DNA of 64,000 nt from Aphelocoma coerulescens. Its lineage: Eukaryota; Chordata; Aves; Passeriformes; Corvidae. The notes below the pieces were generated by a model that saw only the letters and a list, made by a program, of their open reading frames with translations, searched no databases and was not told the origin of the DNA. Position numbers and translations under genes: made by a program. The stretch lies in assembly GCF_041296385.1 (NCBI RefSeq), contig NC_091022.1, positions 22,959,967 to 23,023,966 on the forward strand. Reading direction: 5' to 3'. The first letter of the stretch is position 1. Every line of letters begins with the position of its first letter. Shown here piece after piece: positions 1 to 12,640 of the stretch.

Positions 1-203
1 ACCTGCTGGATTGTAGAGTGGCATTGCCACGGGTACAGGATAAGGTTATGGAGTGTAATCTGCCCTACAAATCCAAGAAGTTAAGCAGGAGCATAAAGCC
101 ATTCCCAGGCTGGCCCAGAGCAGAGCTGTTACCGGTAGATGGCCCCCTTGCCTTGCCAGGCCTCCTCTGCTCTCTGACTGCCCTGACGTGCTCTGGTCTG
201 CAG
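1..203 (+). other. DMAP1: DMAP1 intron, 3' portion
   Basis: Intronic sequence upstream of the first DMAP1 exon in the window. It ends in an acceptor, ...ggtctgcag, at 201-203. The SANT/Myb-like half of DMAP1 must be encoded to the left of the window. An open frame runs from 18 through this segment into the exon, but the part before 204 has no DMAP1 similarity and is taken as chance read-through. Confidence 0.8.
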
Positions 204-389
204 GTGGCAGAAGAAGAATACCTCATCCAGGAGCTCCGCAAAATTGAAACCAGGAAGAAAGAGAGAGAAAAGAGAACCCAAGACCTGCAGAAGCTCATCA
301 CAGCTGCTGACACCACCACTGAGCAGAGGCGTGCTGAGCGCAAGGCTCCCAAGAAGAAGCTGCCACAGAAGAAGGAGACAGAGAAGCCT
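204..389 (+). CDS. DMAP1: DMAP1 internal exon (VAEEEY...KETEKP)
   Basis: This exon encodes 62 residues starting VAEEEYLIQELRKIE and ending KKETEKP. They match vertebrate DMAP1 just after its SANT-like domain, around residue 240 of about 467 in human as I recall it. DMAP1 is a nuclear subunit of the TIP60/NuA4 acetyltransferase and SRCAP complexes and was named for binding DNMT1. The segment is highly charged and helical (RKKEREKR, then KAPKKKLPQKKE), consistent with a coiled-coil and basic linker. The acceptor is ctgcag/gtggca and the donor cct/gtaaac. The exon is 186 nt and phase 0 at both ends, so it joins cleanly to 3273. The frame continues past 389 into the intron to a stop near 518, but that extension is T-rich intron and not protein-like. 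Confidence 0.96.
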
Positions 390-3272
390 GTAAACATTTC
401 TCTTTTTAAATTTTTTTTAAAAATTTTTCCCTTTCCCCTGTTTATGCTCTGGCTGGGTAATGTGTTTTCTGCAGCAGTCCTATGGGGATCAGGCCCTTTT
501 TGGGTAGGGGGGGAGTAACTGCTGGCTGCCTTCGGGCAGATGTTTTCTTCGTTGCATCTTTGGCAGGCAGATTGGTGTAAGGCAGCCATTGTCAGAGTCC
601 ACTAGTGTGCTCTCTGTCTCTCCCCCATTGGAAAAATGCTGTTTTAAGTCCTGTTTCTCTTTCCCTCCCTGAGAAAAGGCATGAAATAATGCCAACCATT
701 CATGCATCATGGCAAGAAGAAGCATCTGTCTTCCTGCTTCTTCCAGATGTGTTCTGTTACTGCTGTAGGGTTGGCCCACAAACCCATTGTCTTTCACCTG
801 CTGTCTTTTTCTAGTCCAAGTTTTCCTTTCCTCCCCAACTCCTGGATCTCAGCAGCATCTCCCCAAGCTCAGTACATGCCCCTCTCCTGATCCTCAGCTG
901 TGATCAGAGCAGCCCTGCTGTGGGACTTGTATTGTGGGAACCATTGCTATTTCTCCATGAGCTGAGCTGAAGTCTAAGGAGCCCAGAACACAGGTTTCAG
1001 TTCACATTTGATGCTACCTTCGTTTCCCTTTCTGGAAAGAGGAGGACAGCATGGACTGATCTAAGTTCAGCACCTTCAGTAGGAAAGGGCTGTTAAAAAA
1101 ATCTCAGATGTTTCCAGTGAGCCTCTGGGAATTCCTGTCCCTCCGCCTTGTGAGCAGAGAGCACTTGTACCCTTTTTCTCCAAAAGATTCTGTACGGAGA
1201 GGGGGGAGAAGCAGTGAATTCTAGGCAGTTATTGCTTGAAGTGTGCCTAATGGTCACCACTTCCTCAGAACACTCTTTTGGTGTGTCGTGTCCCATGTGT
1301 GTCCCTGCAATGTGATGAGTATATCATCACTGGGCACCCTGTGTGTTGCATTCCCTTAAGGGTTGTTCTGGGAAAGCTCAGCCATGGCTGGCATACCTCC
1401 CTATAATGACAGCAGTTTGTCATCGGTGGTAATGAAAAAAAGAGGGCTAGAGAATGGGGCTGGGAAGATGCTGAGAATGCCAAGATGAGGGAGTCCACCC
1501 CTAAGTGCTGGCTGGGGCCTGTCTGCAGGCATGTAGTGCATAGGCACACCAGGGCAGGCAGAGAAGCAGCTTCTGTTGTTGCACAAGCATCATTTCAACC
1601 ATGACAGAGTCCATTAGGAGTCAATTACCAACTATAGCCGGGAAATGTTAAAAAAAAAATTGCATTTTAACTAAGAATTTGAATCGGGAGCTGCATCAGC
1701 ATCATTTCAACAAAGGAAAATCATTTAGCAAGGAGTCAATTGAGGTTGAAGCGTTTACAGCATGTACAGGCTGTACAGGCACATGAGGCAAAAGAACCCA
1801 TTTAATTGCTTATTGCCGAATGCAAGTCAGAGTTGGCTCGGCTGAGGCAACAATGCTGATTTCCCCACACTGCTTGTGGCAGGGTGTTCAGCGACAGGCT
1901 GAGGGGCAGAGTTCAGGGAGTTTGGAAGCCAGCCTTCATTCAAAGGAAGCAGAGAGGATTGGTTTTCGATTGCAGCCTTGTTTGTCTGTAATAATGCAAG
2001 CAGGGAGGCTATATCCTACCAAAGATCAAAGTGATCTCTACAAGTTTATGAGCCCTGTTGGTAGTTAGAGAATACTTTTTCCTTCATGGTCATGTTTAGG
2101 AATCTTTTCCCAGGTTCTCTATTTGTTGGACAGACTACAGATAACTGAAATAATCTTAATGCCTGGCCATGCAGAGTGGTTTGCAGGGTGCCACCTCAAG
2201 ACTAGGACTAGAGATAGCTGATAGGGATGTGAGAGTCACTGGCAGGGAACTTGAGAAATTGAGTCACTGTCCTTCAGCATTTCTTGTGATCTTGGGGCAG
2301 CCCTGGCTGTCTCAGCCCTGTGTGGAACAAACAAAGAGCAAGCTCTAGAGCCTCTCTGCATAGAAATGTGGAAGCAGCAAGGCAAATGCTGTCTCCAAAG
2401 AAATGGGGAAATTTGAGGTGACTTAGTTTTGGAAAACATGATTGTGCATCTGTTTTTGTGGAGGTTGTGGCTATTCTTAGCTTGAATCATAAGCATTGCT
2501 GACCCATTCAGGGGACCCCAAACCATTCAGTGCAAAGATAGCCTGGTTTAATAGTTTAAAAGTCTGCTCACCTTTTGCTTTGCTCGTCAGCACAGATTTA
2601 TAAGGGATTGCATTTATTTTTTTCCATTTTGTTGAAATGCAACTATGTGCTTTACTTTTAGCAGCAGAAGCATTGGAAGTTCGCTGCATTCTAATGCTGT
2701 GCTTAAAATACAAAGTAAGAAAGAAAACTGTCTAATGAGTTGACAAATGGCAAAACATGTATGAACAGCAGGCCTCCCTGGGAGGGGGCAGTCCTTGCAT
2801 CCTCATTAGTGGGCTCATGTCTGTACAGATCAGAGGTTTCTCAGCTTATTCCTTAGAGAGTTTGCAGTCAAAAGCCAAGATTTAGGGAAGTCCTGGGCTG
2901 TTTTGATCAGTGAAATGGGTCTAAGTTGGATAAGGATGATTCTGTGCAAATATGTATGAATACCATTTAGAGTCAGGGTTTCTGTGTGGGTGGATATAAG
3001 TTTCTGTGCAGAGCAGTGCATTTAAACTAACTGACCAAAAATGTTTGAGCTTTCCAGCGACACCTTGGAGTAGTCTTCTCAATGAATTTCTTGGGATTTT
3101 CCCACTGAATCCTATTGCCTGGGATTTTCCTCTTGCCTCATCTCTGACATGTGGCTGTGGCAGGTGGTTCTCTGTCATAGGAAACAGTGTTTCCCCTTCA
3201 GATAGTCTCTGTATGAAATCTTGCGTTTCTTGTGTTTCCTCCATCAACACATCCTGTTTCGATCTCTTTCAG
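390..3272 (+). other. DMAP1: DMAP1 intron (2.9 kb)
   Basis: Bounded by gtaaac at 390 and ...gatctctttcag ending at 3272. It contains one notable A+T-rich island with an internal duplication (1586-1741). A second A+T-rich stretch at about 2480-2760 includes a run resembling ancient conserved intron sequence. No RNA gene or second gene was recognised. Confidence 0.85.
1586..1741 (+). repeat. Internally duplicated A+T-rich element
   Basis: The word AGCATCATTTCAAC occurs at 1586-1599 and again at 1698-1711. The word GGAGTCAATT follows at 1617-1626 and 1732-1741. The two words are therefore repeated in the same order at almost the same spacing (31 and 34 nt). The surrounding sequence is A+T-rich. 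A short direct repeat, TGTACAGGC twice, lies just downstream at about 1763-1782. It looks like a tandem duplication inside a candidate regulatory element; function is not shown. Confidence 0.6.
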
Positions 3273-3344
3273 GCTGTTCCTGAGACCGCTGGCATCAAGT
3301 TTCCTGACTTCAAATCTGCAGGTGTCACGCTGCGGAGCCAGAGG
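3273..3344 (+). CDS. DMAP1: DMAP1 internal exon (AVPETAG...LRSQR)
   Basis: A 72-nt exon encoding exactly 24 residues, AVPETAGIKFPDFKSAG followed by VTLRSQR, identical as far as I recall to mammalian DMAP1. It joins in phase 0 to the previous exon (...ETEKP/AVPE). The acceptor is ctctttcag and the donor agg/gtaggc at 3345. The open frame continues on both sides, but those flanks show no DMAP1 similarity. This is the linker between the charged helical segment and the C-terminal helical domain. Confidence 0.97.
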
Positions 3345-3695
3345 GTAGGCTCTTGTCCTGGTCCTGTGGGATCTCTGTTAATGTCTTTCACTTTGCCTGT
3401 CTCTCTCCTTGTCTGTTCTCCTTTTATAGCTAAAGAAAGTCAAGTTCTTGCCTCTAAAATAAGAAAGGAATTCCATAAATGTGGAGACTCAGAAACCTGG
3501 AATGCTGGTTCTGTGAAAGCCAACTCACTGCCTTGCAGAGGCACCTGAACTTGCTGGTGTTTGTCACTGGTGTGCCTGCTCTGCTGTTAGACACCTGTGA
3601 CAGAACCAAGTGGAGCTGTCTAGTCCAAACAGAGCTCACAGCCAGAACTAATGAGCCCCATGGAGCACGTGTGTTAATTGAGAGGTGCTTTTGGA

Positions 3696-3734
3696 GTGGT
3701 TTGGGCTAGAAAGGACCTTAAAGATCATCTAGTT
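3696..3734 (-). mobile_element. CR1 LINE 3'-end fragment
   Basis: The + strand reads ggtttgggctagaaaggac then cttaaagatcatctagtt. This is the reverse complement of the diagnostic 3' end of avian/reptilian CR1 retrotransposons (gatgatctttaaggtc..ttccaaccc). Only about 40 bp are recognisable, so it is a truncated, inactive remnant. It is the clearest lineage marker in the window. Its left end merges with the first palindrome at 3717. Confidence 0.8.
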
Positions 3735-3749
3735 AAGATGATCTTTAAG
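3717..3749. repeat. Perfect 14-bp-arm palindrome at the CR1 edge
   Basis: The left arm CTTAAAGATCATCT (3717-3730) and right arm AGATGATCTTTAAG (3736-3749) are exact reverse complements around the 5-nt spacer agtta. The left arm is CR1 sequence, so the right arm is probably a templated inverted copy of it. Confidence 0.9.
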
Positions 3750-3772
3750 AACTGAATGTTCAGGTTGTGTCT

Positions 3773-3802
3773 TGTGGTTATGTGTCTTGACACATAACCA
3801 CA
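3773..3802. repeat. Perfect 14-bp-arm palindrome, 2-nt spacer
   Basis: TGTGGTTATGTGTC (3773-3786) and GACACATAACCACA (3789-3802) are exact reverse complements separated by tt. It lies 23 bp after the first palindrome and is unrelated to it in sequence. No other similarly perfect pair was noticed nearby. Confidence 0.9.
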
Positions 3803-6800
3803 TACAATTTTTAGCTTTTCTATTTACATTATCTTAGAAAATATTTTTTGGAGAAGCCCCTGTGTTCATTCTGTTGCAGAGATATTCCTGAGTAGAGAAC
3901 TTTCTTGATGTTTTTGTATTGCTTTCTTATATCAGCAAGACTTGACACTTGCCTCTTAGCCACAGGCTTTGGGATATCAAATAACTTAAACCTGCTTGGT
4001 CAACTGAATGTTTTCAGAGGAATTTTGATAGCAAAATCCTGTGTGCCCATACAAGTGCTTTTTGCTTTTTTCCTAGCCAAAAAAAAAAGTAAAAAGATTT
4101 TTAGTTTCTTTATTATAGCAAAGTTGGATAAGTATGTTCCTTGCCTGGAACTCTCACTTGGCATAGTAAATTTAAAAGACTGTTTTTGTGGAATGTTCTT
4201 TTGATATCAGAATGGTTTCAGATCTTCCTGGCTGTTAATAGAAATGTGTTTGGGATAGTGCTGCTTCCATGTACAGGTGCATGGGTGTGTTAGAGGTGGG
4301 ATGCCTCAGCAGGGTCACTGCTCAGGGGCCCCTTCAGTGTACCAGTGCCACCGTCTGCAGGATACCTGTTCAAGTGACAGGCTACAGCCTTGAGGAAATC
4401 ACAGTCCAGAGGCAAGCAAGACTGCAGTGCATGTGTTGAGATTTATTGAGACGTGGCAGACGTGTTCTTGGGCACTAAGATAAATAGAGTAATTTATGGA
4501 GATTGATTTGGATTTTGAAAACTAATAAGTAATGGTTGATCTTTTTAATTTTTTTTACCCCCTCTGGAAGAGGCGCTGAGCAATAACATATCAGTGATGG
4601 AACCATCTGGCAAAGCCAGCAGCCTTTTTGTGCACCAAACAGGCAATTCAAATCCCAGCCTTCATGGAAATGGGTGCTACATGCTTTTATCTGTTCCTAA
4701 TGCTCACAAGATGCAGTGCTAAGCTGAGGCACGGCAGTCTGATTCAGCAACTTTTAGTCTGCAGTATCCAAGCTCCTGGAATGACCTAGAGCAACTTTCT
4801 ATGCTCTGCTTGAAATTTTTAAGGAGATATATGCTGTTCTTAAAATTAGTGGTGGTTTGTGAATTAAGAAAGATGGTACATCACTGATCTGGATGAAAAA
4901 ACAACACTTTGCTGTTTGGAAATGTGAAACCTACTTCTAACCCAGAAAAATGAATTCATTTGTGGCTTTTAGCCAGTCACCTGGCTTCCTTTTCCAAGCC
5001 TTCCCTGTTTTTAAAACAGGAGCTATTAGACTCACTTGCTTCACAGATGCCTGATGGGGAGAATTAATTACATGAGGTCAGTACAGGTCTTTTGAACTGG
5101 TAAGAGGTGCTGAAGTGCCAAATGTTATGGAGCTGACACAAGTCCATGCTAATCCAAATTATTTTACTTGTGGGATTTATATGGCAAACCCTCTGAACTC
5201 CAGTGATGTGGAATTGATCAGGGTAGAGGCTGACTAGGACTAAGTGAGGAATTTGAATGGAGTGCTGGAAATTCTTACTCTGGCAACATCCAGTATAAGA
5301 TGTTTTGCCCTTAGCACATTGAAAAATGATACCTAAAAGCTTGTGCTGTCCTGCAGCAAGTTCTTTTGCCTGAAGACCTAAAGAGTTCCTCACCTAAAGG
5401 CTTCTATTGTCCTCCTTTATTTTATACTTTGCTACTGTGCTTTACGCCTTCATGGTTAGGTGAAGTTGGATTTTGCACTGAGATCGGGGCTCAACCTCTG
5501 TCATGTGTGAAAAATGTACCATATCATCCCCAGGATAATAGCACTTACTCTTTGATTAGAGATTTTTTTTTTTTCCTGAGGATTTACAATTAATCTGAAA
5601 TCTGAGTTAAAATTAATTTATAGAAATGAGTCCTTGAAGAAAAAGTTAGGAATCCGTATTCAACTTAATTTGTTCCCAGTAGTTTTTATGACAATAGCCA
5701 TGGCTCTTCAAATTCCCCCTGTCATTAAAGCTTACACGATCTTATGGACAGGCTGAATTTGAAGACTGTTTTTTTTTTCCCTGTGAGGATTAATGGTCAC
5801 TTACAGCCATTATTCTTCATAACCGAAAGTTTCTCCTTCAGCAGACGCTGAAGAGTAATCTTCTGCTGTGAGTTCGACAAGCTGCCTTCTATCAGCCTGC
5901 CTTCAGTCTCCCATTGTTCTCCATGGGACTGTGGCCACAGGCAAAGAAGGCCACAGCCCCTGTGCCCTTGCTCGGCATGGGATTTCCCTCTGCCTCCTGA
6001 CAGCACAGACTGCAAGTTTCTCTAAGGCAGTGGGAAGCTGGGCATTATGAAAAGCTTCCTCTTGATTCAAGGCAGCATATTGCCTTGGTGCCACTGGGAA
6101 CAGGAGGCAGTAGCAGGTGTTTGGAAAGGGGTGAGCCTTCCAAGAGTTTCTTGAAAAGAATTTTAGACCTTTGCCTTTCCTGTTAGTAAAACAGTGTTAT
6201 GAAAATAACATCAGAAGTGTATTATTAATCCTAAGCATTACTTCTGGAAAACTTCCTGTTATACCAGGTCTGCTCAGCTGGGAGGTCAGACAGCCAAAGA
6301 GCCAGAGGAAAAGAGTTGGGTAGGGAATTTGAACAGGGAAAGGTGAAGAAAAGACTAAAGGGAAAGCAGGGAGCTGTGAGGAGGGAATGCTTTGCTGTGG
6401 ATCTGCCTGAAGGAAAGGAAAATGGGAGCTGTTGAACTTGAATCTTTTCCAGGATCCAGACAAACCAACAGTAACCACATGTTTGTGATCTGGGCATGAT
6501 GTTGCTTCAGTAGGGCAGAACTGAGTTTGTTTTGATTTCACCACAGTGTTTCTGTACCATGTTATTTTCAGCTTTAAGTTTAACCTTTGACTTTATTGTG
6601 TTCAGAGCACTTGACTTAGGCATACTTAACATCTCTGCAGTGCGTTTTAAGTAGTTTTTCTCTCTCAGCCCTGCCTGTGAATTTTAACTTAGGATTTCAG
6701 TAATGCTGTTGAATTGTTGCAGCAGTGCTTTTAAGAAGGAAGGTGATGCATGGAAAAGGGTGGATGTTTGTACCTACTCTCCTGCACGTTGAAGTGTATG

Positions 6801-7519
6801 TCTGTGTCCTTGCTCTGTTGTCATGGGTTTGGAAGCAAAGGAACTGGAAGAGAATTGATTGAGTGGTGTCTTATCTGGAAACAAAACAAAACTCAGTGAT
6901 GAAAAAGAGTTTGTAGAATTTTCAGTCTGCAGAAAGGACTGAGGGATGCTCCAGCTTAGTCATTCAAAGAATTCAAAGGCTTCCAGCCAGCAGCCTGACT
7001 CCATCTGCTTAACTGGGATCTTGTAAACAATTTGCCAGTTGAACAAATTAAGAAAGAAGTAAAGGAAAGAAAATTACAAGTAGAGCTTTAGTACCCCTTG
7101 ATTCAAATATTCACATTCACCAGCTTTTAAATATTTAGTAGCCTTCTGAACACTTTTTTAGTACTGATTTATGAATAAGAATTTACTGTGGTGGTGTGGG
7201 AGAGCATGTGTGAGTTCTTCCATTTTTTTTTTTCTTGGAGTGAGAACTAAGTGCTTACTGCAAGTCCAAGGTGAATGATATTTCTAGAGGAAGATGGGTT
7301 TGTATGTATGTGTTTAGACATGTTCATTCTCTGTATTTGATCTGACCAATAATTAAATGGCCAAGCATGCTGGCTGCTTACTCTGCATTGGAGGCTGCTG
7401 GCTCTGTTCCTTCCCTATCATTAATGCAAACTCAGACCTCATTGGCAGTGAACATGTGAAACATCTGTCTGTCCTCCTGTGATCAATACTGTCCCTTCAG
7501 AGGTTCAGCTTTTGGAAGC

Positions 7520-7640
7520 AGTTCCATAAAATACCAGTTATTTTTATTTGGATTTGATAAATTTAATTACTTGAAGCAATTAATTATTTATTTGTTTTGT
7601 ACTGATTGCACTCCAAGGTGTTCTGACATCAATCTCATGG
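7520..7640. promoter_or_regulatory. Candidate regulatory island, DMAP1 intron
   Basis: An A+T-rich stretch with tttaattacttgaag and caattaattatttatt, which are homeodomain/forkhead-like words, flanked by ordinary intron. Conservation is inferred only from composition and motif density. Confidence 0.3.
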
Positions 7641-10600
7641 AGATCAGCACACCCTTATGAGGTGGGAAAGTTTATGTTTCCAGGTCTGAACATCCCATGG
7701 ATTAGTTAGCTGAGATGTGCTTGTTGCTTCTGCTAGCAATTTTTCATTAGTGAAGTTGTATGTTTTGTGCTCTACAAGAGAGTGGCTGGGAGTAATTTCC
7801 ACAGGGAGTCTGACAGAGGTGTAGAAGGAAGTAATTGTCTCATTTCTGTGAATAAAAGTTATGAAGAAATGATGCAGGCTGGATCGAATCCATGTTGTGG
7901 CATTGCCATCTATTTGTTGTATTACATGCCCTTTAATTAGGGCCAAGAGAGTGCTGGTGCATTTCCTAATCAAACTCCTGTCTGTAGAGAATGAAATAAG
8001 ATGAAAATATTGGCGTATTTATTTTTAAAGAGAACTGCAAAGGATACAAAATCTTGAATGAACTAGAGAAGGTGAATCCAACACATCTCTTCCTCCGTTC
8101 TTGTTCTTAGCCAAACCAAAAGGCAAATTGCTGAGAGAAAATGCATCCATCACCTTTTTTTTGTGGGGGTTATTGGTGTGGGAGAGCATCTGGACCAAAG
8201 CCGTAGTAGGTTCTTGGGTGTAAGAAGAGCACTCTGGGTACAGGAGTGGGATCACTCTGGGTATAGGATCTTTAAAATAAGTTGCAGTTCTGGGAAGGAC
8301 ACTCTGTATTGCTGCTTCTGTTGAATCATCCAGTCTCAAACAGTGTCCATGCAGTATGAGGCCTCAGGGACCTTTGTCAGTCCTGGATTTGAGAAGCTTT
8401 TACTATCTTTGTGTGCCCATAGTGACACAGTTTCGGGTCTCATTCATCAGCCAGTTTTATTGTGTGTGCCTTGTGCAGAGCTCCATATATATCACTTTTT
8501 TCTTTCATTAGTGTAACCAATATAATGATCGAACTGTAATTAGTCACTGTGGTTGTTTGTATTTGTGTAAGTGGAGATTCAGTTAAATTATTTAAGAGAA
8601 AAGCAACATCAATTCAAGACATGCATGTGTTGCTACACTTTCCTGTGTCTGATCTGGAAGTTTACATAACGTTCTTGTACTATGGTAGAGTGTCCGTGGA
8701 ATTCCCTCTCCTGTGGCCTGTCTTAGGCCTCCTCCCTGCAATCACAGCACACACTTCTGTGCTCTTGATTTTCTTCTGTCAGATGCAGCTCAGAGGCTGC
8801 AGCCATTTCCATTTTCTGCAGCCACCTCTACAGGTCTCAGCTTAGTCTCCATGCCTGTAGTGAGAGGCAGGGGTGGGACTGTCTGGGAATCTGCACAGCT
8901 GCTTAAAGCAAACTACTGTAGTGTCATTCTGGTGATGTGCTTTTAGCATAAAATACCCCCAGCTAAAAATGTCGTGTGCAGTTCTTTCTTCTGCACCATG
9001 TATTTTATTTTTTCCTACACAAACACTTTCTGTAGTCCTTTTGCATTTGTTTTATAGGCCTCCACTATTTTTAAAGCAAAAGGTATTTAAGGACAAGGAA
9101 TCTCAGGATTGGTAAGTGGCAGATAATACTTTGCTTGCCAGAGGATGTCCATCTTGTAAATGGCAGGGAGTCCTGGCAAGGTGTGAATTCCTGTTGTCTT
9201 CTCAGGTGTCTTGTTTCTTGTCACACAACCTGTGTGTCAAATGGGGAGAAAGCCGGTGCTTGCCAGGTTCTCAGCCATCATTGTGTGGATTCCAAGTAGC
9301 CCTAAGTTAAAGGGCCACTTGAGCTGTGTCAAAGCAGTCTGTACCCCCTTTCTAGGGGAGAAAGGGTGGGAGGCTATAAAAACCTTGAATACCCTTTTGC
9401 CTGCACTGGTGAAAACCCTTCATGCTGAAATGTTGATACTTCAGGACTTTGGTTCCTTCAGGAAATCTTTTAGCTTTACCCCTTGAATCAGTGCTACAGG
9501 TGAATAATGAGGCATTAATGTTTATAGGATCAGTGAGTTGCTGCTTTGCCATATGCCTAAGTGTGCTGGGCTTCTCTGGTATCTGTTGGCCTCCCTCATC
9601 TTGACAAAGCCTTCACTAGGTATATTCCTGTAAAACTGGTTTAATTTACTAGCAGGATGCAAGTACAGAATTTATCGTTTTGCGCAACTGATTTGGGAAT
9701 TTGTGAGGTATGCCTAACCACAGTCCAAAAAGCCCTTAAATAACCATTTACATAGGTTACTATAGAAATGTTTTCTTTTTAAAAGATTGGTTTATTTAGC
9801 ATTAAGCATCACTGATGGAGCAAGTTGATGGTCATGTGCCACTCCAGAGAGATGGCTGTGTGTTTAGTGTCTTACATAGCATAGGAGAGATTGCACAGTG
9901 GTATTACTCCTTATTTTTACCAGTGCAAAATCTTAATGTGGCAGATCAGCAGGCGCAGACAGAAGACCCAGAGTCCCTAGCTGTAAGCTGGGGCAGAGGG
10001 AAACATGTATGTTCATTGAGACAGGGAATACCTGTGCAATTTCACACTTTCCTAGTTTTTGCATATATCCATTGCACTTGCCCATCCACCTTCCACTGTA
10101 GCACTTCAGTTCCATGCAGTGAAGCACTTCAGAATTTCAGAAATGTGCAGGTTCATATCTACAACTGAATTTTTCAGTTGAGGTTTTTCAGATTCCAGAG
10201 CTCTAAGACTAAAGTATTTAATATGTTTCTTTCCTTCCTTCAGTCTTAAAACTGTACAGGAATGGAGGCTCCCTGCTCCTGCAGAGCAGAGCCATGAAGC
10301 CCAGGAATGTTTGACCTTCAGGCAGAAAATGCAAAAAACATTATTCATCTGAAACTTTAGCACTCCTTCCTGGAAATCCACTAAACCATTCAGTACTCTA
10401 AAGATATCCATGAAGAAAGTGCCTAATGAGAAAGTTTCCTTGCTGCTGAAATCCACAAAGAAGGTGGTTTTCACTGTCAGTGAGCGATATTAATAGATGC
10501 TGAACAATACTGGTGCTGATGCATAAAACTACAGTTTACAACTGTACAGACACAGGTCAGATGTGTGGAGATTTTAGGATTAATGTTTTCAGGACATTGT

Positions 10601-11009
10601 TTAGGGTTGGGGAAGGCTGATTTTAAGGAGAAGTTTACCTTAAAATTGAATTAAAATGAAGTGCAGCATCAGGGAGGGTACATGTGAAATATTCAAAGAA
10701 CCACTGATTAATTTCAAAAACCTTGTATTTTGGTGGTAGAACAAAAAAGAGCTTTCAGCACAAAAGAGGATTTTTTGGGGGCAGGAGTGGGGAGCTGGGA
10801 GCATCAGAAAAGGAGCATTTGTGAAAAAAGTGATGAATTGAGAACAGGACATTTAAGATGACCACACAGATACAATCACTCAAGGTCCCTGGCGGAATCT
10901 GTAGATTCCATTTCTACTGCAGATCCCCATGATAGTCTCTACCAGCCAGGTGGTGATGCTGTGAGACATAACAGGACTGTGTTGCAAGCTCTGCTATTAC
11001 TTAGACTTC

Positions 11010-11280
11010 ATTACTCTACTAAAATAGATTCAAATACATTTACAACTATGCTTAAAAGTATTAGCATAAATCATGAAAACTGAGTGGCACAGAAAAATAA
11101 ATGAACCGAGTCTGTTTGGGGAGGCTATATCTTCAGTTATTTCTTATCCTGTTTGTTCATTTAATGAATTTTGCCAATTAGCAATTAATTTGCAGTAGGT
11201 CTCCTAGTCATTAGTGTGAATTAGCAAGGTTTTGTTGGCGGAATGCCTCGAACATTAAATAAAAATCCTGTATCATGCAA
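11010..11280. promoter_or_regulatory. Candidate regulatory island, DMAP1 intron
   Basis: Contains clustered homeodomain cores, notably caattagcaattaatttg at about 11175-11193, then cattagtgtgaattagc and gaacattaaataaaaatcc. The density of TAAT cores is like that of vertebrate conserved enhancers. No coding potential is seen. Confidence 0.35.
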
Positions 11281-12319
11281 AACCTCAAGGGTATTCCATG
11301 GTGAGATCCTGTACAGAAATTGAACTGTAGGGTCCATCCCAGTCTCAGCCCCTGCTGTGAAGGTGTGGTGGGTGCTCTGTTCTGATCTTTTTAAACTGCA
11401 TGACCCAGCTCAAGCAATGTCCTCCTCCTTCAGAGGAGAGCAGAGCAGGTCAGTGCCCTGTATTCCATGCCTTCCAGGCCAAGTGCATTTCAGCAGTGGC
11501 TGTGTATTCCAGGCTCCCCTCTGCATAGGTAGGCTCTGGTACTATGGCTTTGTGGTGTTGACTCACGCAATTTTCTGTAGCTCTTTATTTATTTTTCTCT
11601 TGGTACACGCAGTTCATGTGTTTAATGCAGGTTGTTTATAGCAAGGACAAAGGATTACAGTCCTTAAATCAAAAGTGATGTTGGTGTAATTATAAGCACA
11701 AGCTGGTGTTGCAAAGAGGGCTGTAGGGAGAGGCTGTCAAAGGAGAAGAGCATCCAAAATATAGTAACCTCAAAAATCCCAGCTAATCAGTTTTCTGACG
11801 GGAGCAATCTGTTTCCCAGGTATTATTATTATATGGGGACTTTAAAGATAATAAATAACAATAATAGTCTACTATGAGGAAGGAAAGAAAAGGGCAAATG
11901 CCATTCACCTCAGAAGCTGTGGTTGCTCACTGGAGTTCTCTGAGGAACATAATTTTCCTCAGCCCCTGCAGAGGCCTCCATCCATGACAACACCAAGAGC
12001 ATCCCAGGAGCTGTGGTGTAAGCAACAAGATTGCCTGAAGGGGTGTTTTCATAAATGCAGAGATATGGCCCACAGAAACCACATATCCCAGTGCACACAC
12101 ACGTCATGAGCCAGAGAGCTCTGGCTGCTGGCTGGGACTTGTGCCCCCTGCAAATTGCCTCGTTCTTTGGGAATGAGGGCAAGTGAGCACCACTTCCAGC
12201 ACTGTGCTGCTTCTCTGATACCTACTTGAAAGACCAAAACAAAGAAGAGCTTCCTGAAATAAGCTTGGTCTTAGCACAGCTGTACAGAGCACGAAGACTT
12301 CTCTTTTGCAACAAGGCAG

Positions 12320-12640
12320 CCCAGCTAACGGACCCTGGCTAACAGATTATCAGCAGCGTTTGAGTAATAGACTGCTCATTTAGTTTTAATACATTTTGCA
12401 TAGAGAGCAATCAGCCTTCATCAGTCTTAGAGATGAATTGGCTTAGCCAGCTAAATTCTAAAGATATTAGTCCGACAGTAGCCACATAAATCATAACATT
12501 TTCTTAATGATGGTAAAATTAAAATATACTCTTGCTTTGAGAAACCAATGAAGCCTTCCTGTTTGCAGGCCAGATCCTCCTTCCTGAATTAAAAGGAAGT
12601 TTAATTGATGGGGTTTTAAACTAAACTCACAGCCCACTCT
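12320..12640. promoter_or_regulatory. Candidate regulatory island, DMAP1 intron
   Basis: About 300 bp of A+T-rich sequence with gattatcag (GATA-like), tttagttttaatacatttt, ttagccagctaaattc and ggaagtttaattgatgg. It has the look of a conserved non-coding element; no repeat family or ORF was recognised. Confidence 0.35.

Noticed and set aside
7194..8188. 16-mer tggtgtgggagagcat at about 7194 and again at about 8173.
   Set aside because: G-rich low-complexity word in ordinary intron; the flanks do not align, so chance or simple sequence is enough.
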